From: Brugia malayi
Taxonomy: Eukaryota > Nematoda > Chromadorea > Rhabditida > Onchocercidae
Direction: 5' to 3'
DNA: 64,000 nucleotides
NCBI RefSeq assembly: GCF_000002995.4
Contig: NW_025062479.1
Span: forward strand, 19,278,721 to 19,342,720
Of the stretch, positions 1-14,000 are shown one piece after another. A model generated the notes under the pieces. That model did no database searches. It was given only the letters and a program-made list of their open reading frames with translations, and was not told where the DNA came from. A program made the translations under genes and the position numbers. Positions within the stretch are counted from its first letter, which is position 1. Every line of letters starts with the position of its first letter.

Positions 1-53
1 TTACAATATCACTTGCACATCAGGTAAAATGTTTTTTGTCAGGTTTCAACATT

Positions 54-2572
54 CTACAACAGTCTGAGATAGAAAAGCTCTCTCTGAAAGTGACAGAAAG
101 GAGAAATCGGAAGGGATTGGGAAAGTTTTGAAGGGAGAAAAGGAATGAATTTAAAGTACATTTTGCGATAATCACCATGCCACTTTCTTGCTCCTTCCAG
201 AATCTCCAATTCATGCACTTCCTTAGGACCAAGATCTGCCATCCAAGCGTCTAAATTATCTCGCAGTAAATCTACCACCTCACGAATGTCTGCGTCATTT
301 TTAGTATGATCTTTGCCTTCAGTAACTGCCTGCAATTGCTGTCACGAATTACTTTTTTATAATAGGCGGATGGATATTTGTAGTAAGCATTTCAGCATTT
401 TCTTTTAAACAAACTGAAATAATAGCATACTTGCATAGATAATTGCAAAGCTTTGATACGTTCACACGGTACAGCATAATAATGTATAGACATGTTGAGC
501 ATCAGAGCTAAACGTATAGGATGGTATTTTTTGAGCTTCTTGTCTGCTAGCTCAAGTGCCAGCTGATAAGAATCCTCGGCACGTTTACGTACACCTAGAA
601 CCACGCCTTATTTTCAGTAGGAACGGAAAATATCGCAGATGTGATGGAAAATGTTCACATGGCGACAAATATCTCATATAAAGTTGTGCTTAAGCATAGC
701 ATGCCTGAACTGATCTTTAAACCTCTTGCTAGCGATCATTTGTGGTCAAATTTACTACTTTTGTAAATGGAAAAAAAAAAATTTAATGGAAAATTTACCA
801 AAAAATTGTTCTTCACTTACGACACCTGACCAGTACCGAAAATAATCAGCACGAAGTTTTATAAAGTAAATTTTCAGTTCAATATTTTTCGTGTCTAGTA
901 TACCATGATCGATCATATCCTATTAAGTAAACATTTTCAGACTTATGAACCATTCGCGCCTATTAGAAACAACTACTTAATTATAGAAAGAAGCTTCTGG
1001 TTTTTTTTCTGGACAAGAGAAATGTAAATTAATAAAATTTTGTTAACAATAATTATTTAATAAATCATTCTGTAAGTTGAACAAATCTGCATTACTTCTC
1101 GATTCCTTAGCAACTATGGAGACGAATAAGTTAACATTATTAAGCTAAGAGAATTGTCTGCTCGTTATCATCGAATTTTTTCTGGAAAACTATTCAACTT
1201 ATGGAATGATCTATGATCACAGCAATTTGACGATCAACAACAAAAACGAATCTTCATACACTAGAAAAACGAATCCTCAGGTCGTAATCTAGAAAAGCAA
1301 CAAAATTCTCATCTAGTTTTAAGAGTCTTCTTCATCTGAGAAATCCCAAAAAAGAGTTGGGAGTATCAAAGCACTTTCAAGCATCGGTACGATGTCCTTC
1401 ATGGACCAGCATTATTTTGCTTCTTCTGTAGAATTTAGTTATAAAATAAATCACAACTTACAATCACTTCTTTACAAATGGTGACCACTTCATAACGTGC
1501 TCGGTACATATTGTCACGTAAAATGCGGTGCTTAAGAATTTCTCTTCGTGGTATTTCTCTTTGAAGATCCATGTACATGTTATATTCTTTGCGAAATTTG
1601 TCCAATAAACTCTAAATATATATATATACCAAATTCGATCAGTAGAAATTAAAATTAGTGGACAAGTTTGAACCATAATAATGAATAATTTCTAATTACG
1701 CTTGTTTTTTAAGGACTTCCACGGAAATTATTACACATTTGAACTATGAAAACCACATTGATGAAGTTCTCGGGCTTAGAATCATTACGAATGAAAACAG
1801 GTTTGCAAGTTAATTTCAAAACGTAACTTCATGTATAACTTTTAAAAAAGATGCTTTATAAGCCTGCATCTGTATTTCAAAATTTAGAATTCAAGTTTTA
1901 CAAACCTTGTAGAAGACTGCAAAAAAATTTCTTTCCTCCTTAGTCAGTTCTTTACCATAATTTCCAATCAGTATTTGAAAATTCTGTCTCGCATCATCAA
2001 ACAGCGAAAGCTGCAAAAGCAGAAAATAATTATGTATTTTCACAAGTTATACCGGAAAGTAAGTAAAAAATACAATGAATTCATATGATTCAGTCACGAT
2101 GAAAGTATTTTATTGTCACTTAATCTTACAAACATTTAAAAAACGTCCAAAATGCCAACAGCGGATTAATCCTTTTGATCTGTGATTTAATGGAAGCTAC
2201 ACGATAAATGACGGTGTCATATAGATCTCAAAGCTAAGACTAAGAATCCGAAGTCTGCTTCTTTACTTATTATTCATTTCATAAAACAAATTCAATGTTA
2301 CTGAACTTAAATTTATTAATCTGCTATACTTATTTTATTATATTTCATAATGTTTACTGATATTTTGTTTACTATTCCTTAACGTTTTACTGTTTCGCAG
2401 TAATTGTTGATATTAAACAAAGAAAGTTTTTTAACAATTGTTCGGTAAAAAAAGAAATGCATCAAGCGGAAATTATTACCGCATTGGCGATCCTTATGCG
2501 CAGCATTAAGTTGTAGCGATCGACAACCTGCGCTCCTTCATTCATTGCAACTGCTCTTTCATTTTCTTTCAT
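54..2572 (-). CDS. Divergent 14-3-3-like protein, multi-exon (model incomplete in the middle)
   Basis: 14-3-3 proteins are dimeric adaptors that bind phosphoserine/threonine motifs. Exons I can place: 2480-2572, 1906-2010, 1462-1611, one starting at 1396 (3' end unresolved), 659-688, 431-594, and one from 338 down to a stop near 54. Family blocks appear in order: ELTKEERNFFAVFYK (helix 3), YMRYLS, HPIRLALMLNMSIHYY and LLRDNLDAWMAD. By block alignment the phosphopeptide contacts equivalent to K49, R56, R127/Y128, N173 and N224 are all kept, while the surrounding sequence is very diverged. The start is the first ATG after a TTAATTAATAG acceptor-like site at 2581-2582. The exon beginning at 1396 (GAC ATC GTA...) runs to a stop with no good GT donor, so either a splice site is unusual or the copy is damaged. 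The last exon has a basic, non-acidic tail, unlike canonical 14-3-3. Confidence 0.72.
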
Positions 2573-3653
2573 TTATAAAGCTATTAATTAAAATTCAAAA
2601 CTCAGCGAACAGGAAAATCGCAAAAATAATTTGAATTTAGCGCCCTCTTCATTTTAGTCATTGGCGAAGAAATTTTCAAGTCAAAAATTTTCAAAAAAAA
2701 TTCCAAATAAAAGAAAAAATATGTAAATAATGTATAACAATTACATTATTGTCAACTTGAGAAATCGAAACTTCGATGGAAACTTTGGTTGACAGAACTT
2801 TCTATTATTCTATCTTTTTCCTTAATTAATAACCTGTGAAATAATATTCATCTATACCAACCAAAAACAGTTCTTTAAAAAAAAAACAGTTCCTAATACT
2901 AACAAAAAAAAAAAAAAAAAAAAAAATGAGCAAGGCGAATATACTGGAGAAAAAAAATATAATTCATAAATGGCCAAGCACAAATAGATTTCTCAAGCCT
3001 GTCGTATGCTGTATGATATTACCATTATGTAACTTTTACGCATACCCGAAAATTGCCGATTAGGGCAAATTCTCCGCTCACAGAAGATGGCGGCTAAAAG
3101 TGGCGGTACGGTGATAGAAGTAGATTGAGGTCATGTTTATTGATCAATAGTTAAATTATAATCGACCAATTCTAAGTTCTAATTTTATCTGTCTTTAGGT
3201 CAGATCACTTTCTGACAAAACATTCTGTGCGACAGTGTGCCAATAATTAATAGTGGTGGATCATGATATTATTCCAATATATGAAATTGACTCCAACTCT
3301 TTACGATCCTTCGGTAATAGTGGCTGTTCAACTACGAATTTCAATCTCCTAAATAATAACCGATTAATTTCCTCAGTTCATCAATTTATAATTATTCAGT
3401 ATTTTCGAAATATCCTTTAAATTTTTGAGCTCATTTTTCATTGAGGTCCATTTTGATTATAATCATTTTGACGTATTTCTCTTTTTACAGTAAATTTTGA
3501 CGTATTTCTCTTTTTACAGTAGCGTTGAGATGTATGTGACACATATGTTAAACTGGTCATTAGCTTGACCCTTTATGAATATCGACAATGATAATTAAGA
3601 ATGAGGGAGATAAAGGAATATTCTTGCCTCGAACTATGGGGGGATTCGGGATG
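2573..3653. other. Intergenic, no gene recognised
   Basis: AT-rich spacer upstream of the 14-3-3-like gene. It holds a 22-base A run near 2907 and a short tandem duplication at 3466-3521. A short ATG frame at 3087 on the plus strand gives only 13 codons and I could not extend it. Confidence 0.5.
3466..3521. repeat. Two-copy 29-bp tandem duplication carrying a splice-acceptor-like tract
   Basis: A 27-base identical segment occurs at 3466-3492 and again at 3495-3521, a period of 29. Each copy contains the pyrimidine tract and acceptor-like string tctctttttacag. Confidence 0.85.
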
Positions 3654-3726
3654 GGCCCTGTGGCCTAATGGATAAGGTGTCGCCCTCCGGAGGCGAAGAT
3701 TGCAGGTTCGAGTCCTGCCAGGGTCG
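3654..3726 (+). tRNA. tRNA-Arg (anticodon CCG)
   Basis: A complete 73-nt cloverleaf without an intron. The acceptor stem GGCCCTG pairs with CAGGGTC through one G-T wobble, with discriminator G. The D arm contains the A box TGGCCTAATGG. The anticodon stem TCGCC/GGCGA closes the loop CTCCGGA, which places CCG at 34-36. The T arm GCAGG-TTCGAGT-CCTGC carries the B box GGTTCGAGTCC. It decodes the Arg codon CGG. CCA is not encoded, as expected for a eukaryotic nuclear tRNA. It lies between two minus-strand protein genes. Confidence 0.95.
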
Positions 3727-4913
3727 GTATTTTGCTGCTATCACATAACAGTTGAACAATCTAAGCGAAGCAGATCAATTGGTTTCATTTAGAGGCCAGA
3801 AATTAGAATGTGCATGTTGTCAGTAATTCGCGTGGGAAAGCAAATGGTGCAAAGTCGCTTGTGGAGTACTATTTGAGAAGTGGGAAGAAGAAACATTTTC
3901 CGGCACATAAACAGAGGCATTCAGCACAAAGAGTTTATTAATAGCCGCCGAAATGCGGCAGGTTCCGGTGATGAGTTGCAAGAATCTCAAAACCTTTGTG
4001 AATAGCGTTATATGTCATGAATGAGCAGCACATCAACTATTCTGTTCATTCGTAGAATATCTTATGATTCCGGATATATCAGTCATATCTATCTATATAT
4101 GAAGTACTGCATTGTTTAGAAATTAACACATAGCAAATAGTACTTAAAAATTATAATTTTATTCTCTAATGATCAAAACATCATGATTATCTCATTGATT
4201 CTGATGATGGCGAAAAGATACATAACGAGCTTAACGCAACTGTAACGCGAGATTTTGATATAAATTTAGGAGGAAGAATAGGAATAAACGATATTAGATT
4301 GAAAAGGAGAAATGTTTTAGGGAAACTTAATTGGTTGAGTGTTTCATGCGCAAAATCTACGTGGATGTAAGTGGAACAAATAAAAATTTCTCTCATGCAA
4401 GAAATGCCAAACGTTCACGGACAGTCACAACGGTTAACTTAAAGATCGCTGGACAGTACAAAATGCCCACTGCTGGTCAAAAGATATGTGAAGAGAATAT
4501 GTCGAGGAATGACTTAAGTCGAATGAAGAAGTCAAGCGATAAAATCAACGACTCAACTTAAATTAGAATTAGAACATTATTGATGTTTATTTATTTTTAT
4601 ATATTTATGAACTGTTTTCATGGGTTTTTATCAGTTGTTTCCTAAAGAGGGTGAACAAAAACTGAATTGGTTAACGATTGATAAACGTATCTTGGCTTGC
4701 AACTAACTTTTGAGATGAGCAAGAGGATGCCATCTTGATTTTCCAATTCTTTTTTCTTACAAAAAAAGAAAGCTGAAGAAAATTTCACAATGAAATAAAG
4801 GATCGATACTAACAGCTCCGATAGAACCATTGGAAGTGGGCAAGACTGCGCTGTCTTTCAAATATCTCAAGACATTTTCCGCCAGAGCTTTTCATACACT
4901 TTCCAACTGAGAT
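3727..4913. other. Intergenic, only weak ORFs
   Basis: Contains a 76-codon plus-strand ATG frame (4331-4561), lysine-rich and without recognisable features, and overlapping minus-strand frames. None is supported by splice signals or similarity, so no gene is called. Confidence 0.45.
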
Positions 4914-5203
4914 TTAAACCTTACTATTTGTCTTTCGAATATTGTATACAGCCCACAGTCGTTCATCAGGAAAACGAACACTGTCTAAAATAGTTGTAAA
5001 CGTTAGTAGCTTTTTTTTTTATTATTATGAATGTAAGCTACAGAAAAAAGCCGTCTGATTTTTTAAAGAGTGAGCATACCTCTGAGGTAGCATAAAATGA
5101 CAGCTAGCACAATACTTCTCCATGTTGTATGGAAATTAGTACTCTGCAATGAAGGCAGGTCAAAATATGCTGAAATGAAGCTTAATGGATTAAAACGAAA
5201 CAT
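4914..5203 (-). CDS. Small single-pass membrane protein, 64 residues, two exons
   Basis: Exon 1 is 5080-5203 (ATG at 5203, 41 codons plus one base) with donor AGAG|GTATGC. Exon 2 is 4914-4984, after acceptor CTATTTTAG, ending in TAA. Phase fits exactly across the junction. The product begins MFRFNPLSFI, has a probable membrane segment around residues 28-41 (WRSIVLAVILCYLR), and ends with a charged tail containing RFPDERLWAVYNIRK. Size and layout resemble small subunits of mitochondrial or ER membrane complexes, but I do not recognise the family and infer no function. It stands alone between the tRNA and GCC1, on the same strand as its protein-gene neighbours. Confidence 0.6.
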
Positions 5204-8039
5204 AGTTCGGCTTGAGAGTAACGAATAGAGGAAATAAATGTGAAGAATAACTAATCCCAGATGAAACAGTTACCTCCTGAACTGATTTTAGTAGAAGATT
5301 GCGTATAAAAACACTCATACTTCTGATCAAAAGGGACAACTTCACAAATCATAAATGTTTGCTTGTCCTAATGTTAGCAGTTGTCACACTGCTTATGTCT
5401 CCTTTATTGTTGCTAGCACTCTTGTACTTTCTCACTTCGATCAACAACAATAATTCAACAGATATGAATATAACTTAAAGAAGTTTGACAAAAACTTTAC
5501 TAGATGACACGAACTCAATGACTTTATTATTTCTTTCTGTTTCACAAATTTTTGTAGGCGCAAACGGATGTTAGGAAAACTGTTTCCTAATCTTGCTTGA
5601 GAAAGGTTAACAGTGATTACAAAAAAAAAAAAAAAACTTGCTGAAAAATTTTCTTTTGATAATAAATGGAAATATTGATAACAACAAGCAATTACTCATT
5701 TCTTATAGCAACACATTCTTTATTACAGGACTTATATAAGTTCCTTGGACCATTATTTTTTTAAAAAAAAAGTGAAATTAGACCACATTTCGAAAAGAAT
5801 TAAGCGAAACAATGTGGCAATACACCGAGTATTACGATCACTATGTTATGCAGGGATCGAACTGAACTTCATTTGATCAATAAGTAACTAAACTATAAAT
5901 TTTTGGATATAAGAGTTGCAAGTTCTTGCGATGCCTTATGAAACGAATATTGTGAAAAAAATTTTGATTACGCAGTGATTGAAAGTCCGACGTTTTTTGT
6001 CACTCTTCTGCAACAGACAGAGTGACAATACTCGATGATACACTTCTGCATCCAACGTTACTTACCATCGTACAATAGCACGAACTTGCCTAACAAATTG
6101 CCATGCACACCTCCTTAAAAGTGTTTGAATCCATATCACAACATAAAATACTTATTTACTTATTAGACTTTCAAACACAATTTATCCCTCTGATTCATGT
6201 AAATCACAATGACTTACAAATTACATTGGTGCTACATTAGCTCCACTTTGTTGTGTTGATAACAATCTAAAGATTTATTCCTTTCTCTACCCTTTTTGCA
6301 AACATTTAAAACGGAATAACTTTCCCCATTTTCATTATAATTTGCATTTCTCAACTTCCTCCCGAATTACTATTATTAAAGTGATTCCCAGTGGTCACTG
6401 ATTTATCGCACTTTTATTTCCTTTCCTCAACTTGATAGAATTTCAAACTTTGTCAATTTCAACCCAAAATAAATATTACATGAATAGCAAACATCGTATT
6501 CTAGTACGAGCAATTTTCTGAAGGAGTTTCCCTTTTTTTTCTCTTTTCCCTCTTTAATCAGGAAACTTATCTGTTACGGGTTCAATTGATTAGGATACAC
6601 CAATACAGTTGATACCATCCGGTTTACCATTCCGAAATACTTTAATGTTTGCAAGATCATATAAGCCTATATAATGAAATTAAATTCTTATCACTAAAGT
6701 TATGGAGGTATTGCTTAGCTATCGAGTATTAAAGCACAAAATGTCGTCTGCGTCAATTAAATATTTTGATATTTATTCTAACACACCAAAGCATTTCTAA
6801 CATATTCGGTAAAACGAGATGCATGCACTAATCAGTTGTTCATTACCTAAATATAACAGTAATAAATACTTTATTATCACTTTGCCATCACGAAACTGCA
6901 CATGATATGATACAAATAGCATCCCTTTTTAATTAATAGTTTAATATCACGATTCATTGATTTGGATAAATTAGGATCATAGAATTTTTATGTAATATTT
7001 AATCTCTCAGAAAATACAGCTATGCGTCGATAACAGCAACAAAGGTTAGTACTGGAACATATGCCCTAACAATCCCGTCCTCACATAAGCCGAAATGAAA
7101 GCCTATGCTGTATCACGCTAAATTAGTTGAAATGAATGAAATTAATGATCTGCTAATTGGTAATTATAAGTGTTATACTCTTATCTATAACATCTAGCAG
7201 TGACCCCTACCGACTAGCTCATCAGGCATTCATTTCTCGACATATATGATTTGGTTTGCTTTAACTATCTGTTAAGAGAATCATTGTTTCACTACAATGA
7301 AGGCAGTTTTTCAAATGCTTCTTCTCGGGAAGCCTAGTAACTTAAGCATTAGCGCAGTTGTAAAACCTTATTTTCTAGGCATATGTTGACCGAAATTCAT
7401 TTTAGAACAGTGGTTTGTGTTAAGGCGAAAAGACTTGCTTCTTTGATTCGCTCATAAACTTCAAGGGAGAAAGCAACAATGTATTTTCCGTTTGTATTGT
7501 CGGTTTTAGTCATCTGCCAAAAGCAATTCCAACGTAAACTAATAATTACAAAATTAAATTGTCTGAATTCAATTCTAATGATTGCAACACGGGTCATTTA
7601 CATTCAAAAACACCAACCTTAACAAAGATCAACCAAGAATAAAAGCAACATACAACAGACTCAAAACATTAAAAACAAGCGAAATAAAAAAATCCAAAAC
7701 TTGAGGTTTGCAGAATATAAATGTTTAAAACACATAAAATTCAATTTCGAAGATTTTCTTTTTACTAAAATATTTGGAATTAAAACTAAAACAAACCTTA
7801 TCGCAAATTTTTGGAACAGTAATAACCTAACAATTGTTGGCAGCAACAAGTACAAAAATAAGAATACCTTTTAATAAAACAAATTAAAAAATATTATACA
7901 GCATAAAAGCAGAGAAGCTAAAACCTTGTTAAAGAAAAAAAAATCACTAAGAACCACAAGAATGATGCATTATTTTTATTCCTATTTCTACAGTACATGC
8001 ACCGTTACATTATCACCAATCAATCCCCTAATGGTACCA
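5204..8039. other. Intergenic, no gene supported
   Basis: About 2.8 kb of AT-rich DNA. The only item of note is a minus-strand 38-codon frame (7397-7513) that begins with ATG directly after TTTTGGCAG. It could be a terminal exon or a trans-spliced micro-ORF, but nothing else supports it. Confidence 0.45.
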
Positions 8040-11000
8040 TTACAGTTTATGTCTTTCAATCGCTCGCATCTCACCCACACTTAATTTCAATACAGCTCCT
8101 ATTGCTTTCAAAATATGTTTACGACCGGAAGAATTATCACAGTGCAGCAACTGAATGAAAACATTCCGTAAGTACTCCATGTTTGAATCGACGCTTAAAA
8201 ATTTCAGTTTTCCTGGAATGAAACTTGACATGTGATAGGAATTTCCAATATTTAATTTCATTTGTTACAAAAAAGTGGATAAAAAAATCGTTATGCATAC
8301 TGATATAAATAGAAATAGATGAGGTAAACTTAACTGATATCAACAATGTGGGATTACAACTGAAAAGTCAGAATACGAAATTTTATTAGAAATTATCAAC
8401 CTTCTAAAACCCTGATTTCATCCTTCAATTTCTCCACCATTTCGAAATGTTGCAAATCTTTAGTGAGAGCTGCTTGTTGAATATCGCGAGCATTTAATTC
8501 TGCTACATGCATGGCATTTCTAAAGATCAGTTTACTCCACCTTCTTTTATTTACTCGTATTCACACACTAAACAGTAATGTGAAAATGAATTAAGAGATT
8601 TTTCTGATTAAGAAATAGTATAATTTGCATTATTTGGGGAAAGTGGGAATAATAAAACTAAAGTTAAATAGAATTACTTCAAAAGAAATAAGTAAGCATT
8701 TAGCCATACCTACAATCCATTTAATGAGGAAATTAAGTAAGTACCTTAATTCCATTATTTGCTTATCTTTTCTGACAAGTTGTTGCTCGTAAAATATGTT
8801 GCGAGTTTCTGCGGTAGTTATAATTCCAGGAATATTGAATAGAACTTGTGCATTATTCGGTGAAGTCGATAAACGTTCTAAAACTTGAAGTTCTACTCAA
8901 AAATGTAGAGAATCGTCAAATCACAAGTAGTAACAGAATTGAGAAAAAGAAAATAATGAAAAATTATTAAATATCACTGCAAAAATGATAGTAGTAGTTA
9001 TACACGATATTAGAGAATAAATCACTAGAAAACGAATGAATTGAACCGATATGAAAAGAAACAGACAATGGAATAGCATATTCAAATACTAAGAAATAGT
9101 TGAAATTCTTACTAGAATTCAAATAATGATAATCTGCATCATGTATAACTTTTTTTTTTTTTTTTTGTTCTTTCTAAGTTATAAAAATTACACATCAAAA
9201 ATCGAGAGCAAAAATTTGAAACAATGAAAAATCCTAGAGCTAAAACAGTTACAAAAAGCAAAAATTGACAAACCATATAAATAATGTTTCGCGATTATGA
9301 AATAAATGTTAATGCAGTACTTTTGATTTACCTAAATGGTGCTCATCCACGACACTGGAGCACGAGTCGACATCACTTGATGAATGATCGATTACATTTC
9401 GAATTTCTGCAAATAAAGCGAAAAGCTACCTTAGTTAAAAGAAGAAATCATAGCATGAAAAAAAATATAAGAAAGCTTTAAACTGTCAATATTTCAAATG
9501 ATCTAATGTTAACGGAAGACCTCATGAAGGAAATAAAAAGATGGGTATTTTCGAAATGCATTTGAAGGAATTATTCTCGAAAAGGAAATATTTAAAAAAT
9601 ACCTCCAGTTCGTCGCTCATCAATAGAAGCGTTACTTCCAAATAAGTCGTGTGAGCAAGTTTTTCGATATTTCACAGATCGGAACGAGGTACCTTGTGGA
9701 GGATCTACTGGATCAACATTTGGCTGACTTCTTATAGATGCCAATATAGCTCTTGAATTCATGAATAAATATTAACTCTCACTCAGTAAGCTTTTCCAAT
9801 GCAGAAAAGAAAACGCATAATTAATTACCAAAGTTTCACTTCAAAAATGAATTTTTCCCGAATCAAACTGTTATGCATTCATGAAAGAAAATGTATGCCA
9901 ATATCTCTGAAATGTTAAAATTAAATGTTATGTCAAGTTAAAAGATAAGCTTTAATATTCTCAAAATAAAACCCATCTTTATCCTACAAGAGAAAGAGAT
10001 TTACTTCGTAATTTCCAACTCATTTTCTTTTTCTGCAAGAATATCCAGAGCTCGGATGCGTTGCTTTTGCATCTCTGATTCCATTTCGACCACTAAAGAC
10101 ATGAGCGAAAATAAGAACTAATGGAAAAACCCAAAAATACTGCAGTATAAAAGAATGGAGAAAAAGTTTTTAAAAAATTAAAAAAAAGGAGTAAAATATA
10201 AATGAGAAGTTGGAACTAAAAAGAGTAAAATATGAATAAGAAGTTGAAAAATGAATGCAGAAACGAGACTTGTTACAAAAAGAAAGCAAATTTTTTTACG
10301 TGCTGTGATATGACTAGCAGAAAATAAAGCGAGATGGACGAACTGAAATGACATCTAACCCTTTTGATGCATTTGATTGCGTAAATCAGAAGCCGAACTT
10401 TCTTGCGCTTTTTCCATTTCGACAATTTTTAGTTGCAGTTGAGTTGTTTTCTACAGTATATTTTATATAACAGACAAGTCGATGGAAATATATTTGCGAC
10501 ACAATGCAACATAGTTCATTTTTCTCTAAAGCAAAATTAAATCTTTGGAAAGTGTGATTAAATAATCATTTTTGTAAAATCTTACTTCTTCATAGCTGCT
10601 TTTTACATTCGCATGGTCAATTTCAAGAGAATGAAATTTCTCGTGAAGCTCGGCCACTGTTGCACGCATATGTCGCAAATCTCCTTCTGCTGCTGCACAA
10701 GATGAACATTCGTTCACAGGTAACAAAGATAATGTATATAGTGTTCCTGTATTTTCCAACGCATCAACCTGAAAGACTGAAATTATGAAGCTTTTTGGTT
10801 TATACTAATATTTGGTGTCTAATTAAAAGCACTGAAAGCTGATTGTTCTTCAACTGTCGCACTTATCTTTTACAATTTCACAACGTCGTTTCTATTCAAA
10901 CAAAACCTCTTCTATAACAAAGAACTCTACAGTTAACACCAACTTTGTATTCATGTGAATTTAGAAAAAGAAACAGTTACCTATCTGTTCGACTTCCATT

Positions 11001-14000
11001 CATGCTTTTACTTCATTCTGCATTTCAAAATAGTATGTATATTTAGTGTTTTTTTTAATGAAAAAATCAAGTATGGCAAAATTACCCATCATTTTTTTAT
11101 ATGCATATTTATGTGAGATTTTTCATTATATACGATTTTCGAAAGCAATCAATTCTCGAATCAATTTACACCACAACAGCGATAAGCAGTCTAATTTCTG
11201 ATAAATAAGCTTCTATAGAAGTTTTATTCACCGGTAATTTCAGAATTTGCTTCGTTCAGTTTTCTAAACTTTTCTATGTAAATGAATAAAAAAAATAAAT
11301 AAATAAATGAACTTTCCTAATTACAAACGAAACTAACGCAATATATTAAAGATAAATAAAAAACACAAAACTCCATACCTTCATAGATTTGCCATTTAAT
11401 ACTGCTTCAGTTTGCAGTTTGCACTTTTCGAACTCATTTTTCCGTTTACACGAAATTTCTTCTAGGCCCAACAGCTCTGTAGTTAACTTAAGATCATCAA
11501 AATAAATGAAATACCAGTTTTAAAAAGTCAAATATTTCAAAAAAAAAAAATTAAAAAACTTTTTCTATTCAAGGAGAATTTTCTACTTCGATGGGTTCGA
11601 ACTTTTCTTTTTTACGTAACTATCAGTAATTCATGTAAACTTTACTCTAACATAAACTAAAAAAAAAAATAGCTGCACCGTGAAAATTGACCGCCTCTTT
11701 ACTATTGCGCAACTTCTGAGCAATTTCTATGAAATTCTGTTCCAATGATTTGAAATCAATAGATGCATCATCAATTTCCTTCGCTGATTTTGAAGCCTAG
11801 ATGCAAGAATTATGTGAAACTACATAAATCATTACACACTTGGGGAATAAAAAAATAAATTTCATGGATTCCGACTTATAGCGCTGTTTGTTTAATGAAA
11901 CCACTTCGTTGTACAAACTCTGTCATAAGTGCCTTGAGAACAATAATGAAAATAATGTTTTGAAACCAAAAGCATCTCATTTTATTTACATTTGCTCTAC
12001 TATATTAAGTATTACTATTGATCAGAAAGATGAGTTATGCACATCTTACTGTTATCGTCTTACCCCTTCGTAAAAAGACTAGTACAGGGTCCACAAGCAA
12101 TTTTTGCTTGAATTTACAAGTTTTCAAAACTACTTTCACATGAAACCAGAATTCTTTAAAACAAACATACTTTGAGAAATGCATTCTCATCTTCTAAAGT
12201 TTTGTTTTTTTTCTCCAGCTGATCCATTTTTTGTTGCAGTTCTGTACGAATTTTATTAAAAACGCCAATTTCAATCGACATTTCCTGGAGTCTATATTAG
12301 AATTTACATAAACTAAAGACTGCCGATGAAACTCTTCGAAATTTTGCATAATAACCTTTGTTCTAATTCATGTAGACGACTTTCTCTTCCTGTGTTCATA
12401 GTATCCATCAGCTTCTTTTTTAGTTCGATAATTTCATTTTTACTGCTTTCCTGATATAAATTACATTTATGATTTCAAAAAAGATTGGAGATTACCCGAC
12501 ATATTATTTGTGTTTCCTAAAACAAAACAAAGTTCCACCTTCACATCCTGAAGTTCACTTTCCAGAACTTGTATAGCTGGTGTTTTCTCAGCTCTTTTCT
12601 GCCAAAATTTCACTTCAGTTTGTGTTCGGCTAAGTTCTTCTTTCAAAGAGACAATGTCCATTTCGAGCACTTTGGATGCTTCTTCTTTCTCACACAACTT
12701 TTGATGCAAATCTGTTATCTGCAATTGAAATTACAGTGAAAAAAACTTCCAGCAATCGATTTCATTTTTTGAACAATTTTTAAAAGTCGATATAATAACC
12801 AATAAGTAAGGAATATTGGAAAGGTTGTGAAATTACTAACAGTTGCAGTCCTATAGTGAAAATACAGTACAGTAAAAATATTATAGTAATAAGTAGTGAA
12901 AAATCAATATTTTATACCCGTTTTTCAAGATGCTCTGAGTTCACACATTCTTTTGCATACTGCTGTTGAATAGCAGCCAAAACAGAACCATGGTCTGACA
13001 ATTCTTTTTCACGATCTCCTTCTATTAACTTTATTTTTGATCGTAATTCCTACAAATACATTTAACAAGTAGAACAGACCTGCAAGAGTGAGTGGCTGAG
13101 ATAATTAAATTGGCAGTATAACCAACATTATTCATCACAAAAAAAAATCGAATCTCTCGAGAAAACAATTTACCAACAACCTATTTTCCAATCTTTCAGC
13201 TTGCGCTTCAGTCTCATCTGCAGCTTTTGTCAATCTTTCCTTCAAAGCTTCATTTTCAACCTGCAAAACCACAAAAAAAGTTGAAGATATTTTCACTTTC
13301 GGACTTTGGTTAGTGTTTAAAATATGATTAAATCACCCACTTAACCAAAATAAAGATAGCAAAGCATAAACCACACTTAACTGATGCCTATATAATTTCT
13401 GTGGAGAAATTCATCTCAGATGAAATCCTTGATTTCGCACAGAAGCTAGAAATGAGTCATTCATTTTAGGCATACATGAATGTTTGTCAATTTAATCGGA
13501 AGGAGAAAATCATGCTTCTTCTTACCAATAAAGCTTTTCTATCAGATCGAAAAGCTGCTTCCAAGTTACTTTTTTCAGTTATTAATACTTCTAACGATCT
13601 CTTTAGACTTTCGACTTGATCTTCCTGGAAAAAATAATTAATATTATAGCAAACATTCTATGATAATTAAAAAGTGCAGGCACAAACAAGTTTTGTGCAC
13701 AGCTTTCGCTACTTTATCAGTTAAATTCAAAACTTGATTTAAAAAATGTGAACAACAAATAACAGGATGTTAAACCTCAGAAAATTCTTTTTCCTCTGCA
13801 TCAGCATCGAGATGAGATCTACCTTGCGAGCTAGTTGCAGTTTCTGCAAGAAGAGTGACTGTTAATTCAAATGATGGTCTCTAAAGAGCTCACTTCAGAA
13901 TTTAAACATACCTTGTCGCAAGCCTAAAACTTTAACTGCTGTCTGCAAAGCATTCTTTTCAGCGGTGAGTCCTTTGTAGGCGCGAATTAAGTCTGAAAAA

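Noticed and set aside
4331..4561. 76-codon plus-strand ORF, lysine-rich
   Set aside because: No splice context, no recognisable motif, and an overlapping minus-strand frame of similar length.
7397..7513. 38-codon minus-strand frame starting directly after TTTTGGCAG
   Set aside because: Could be a trans-spliced micro-ORF, but it is short and isolated, with no extension or family match.
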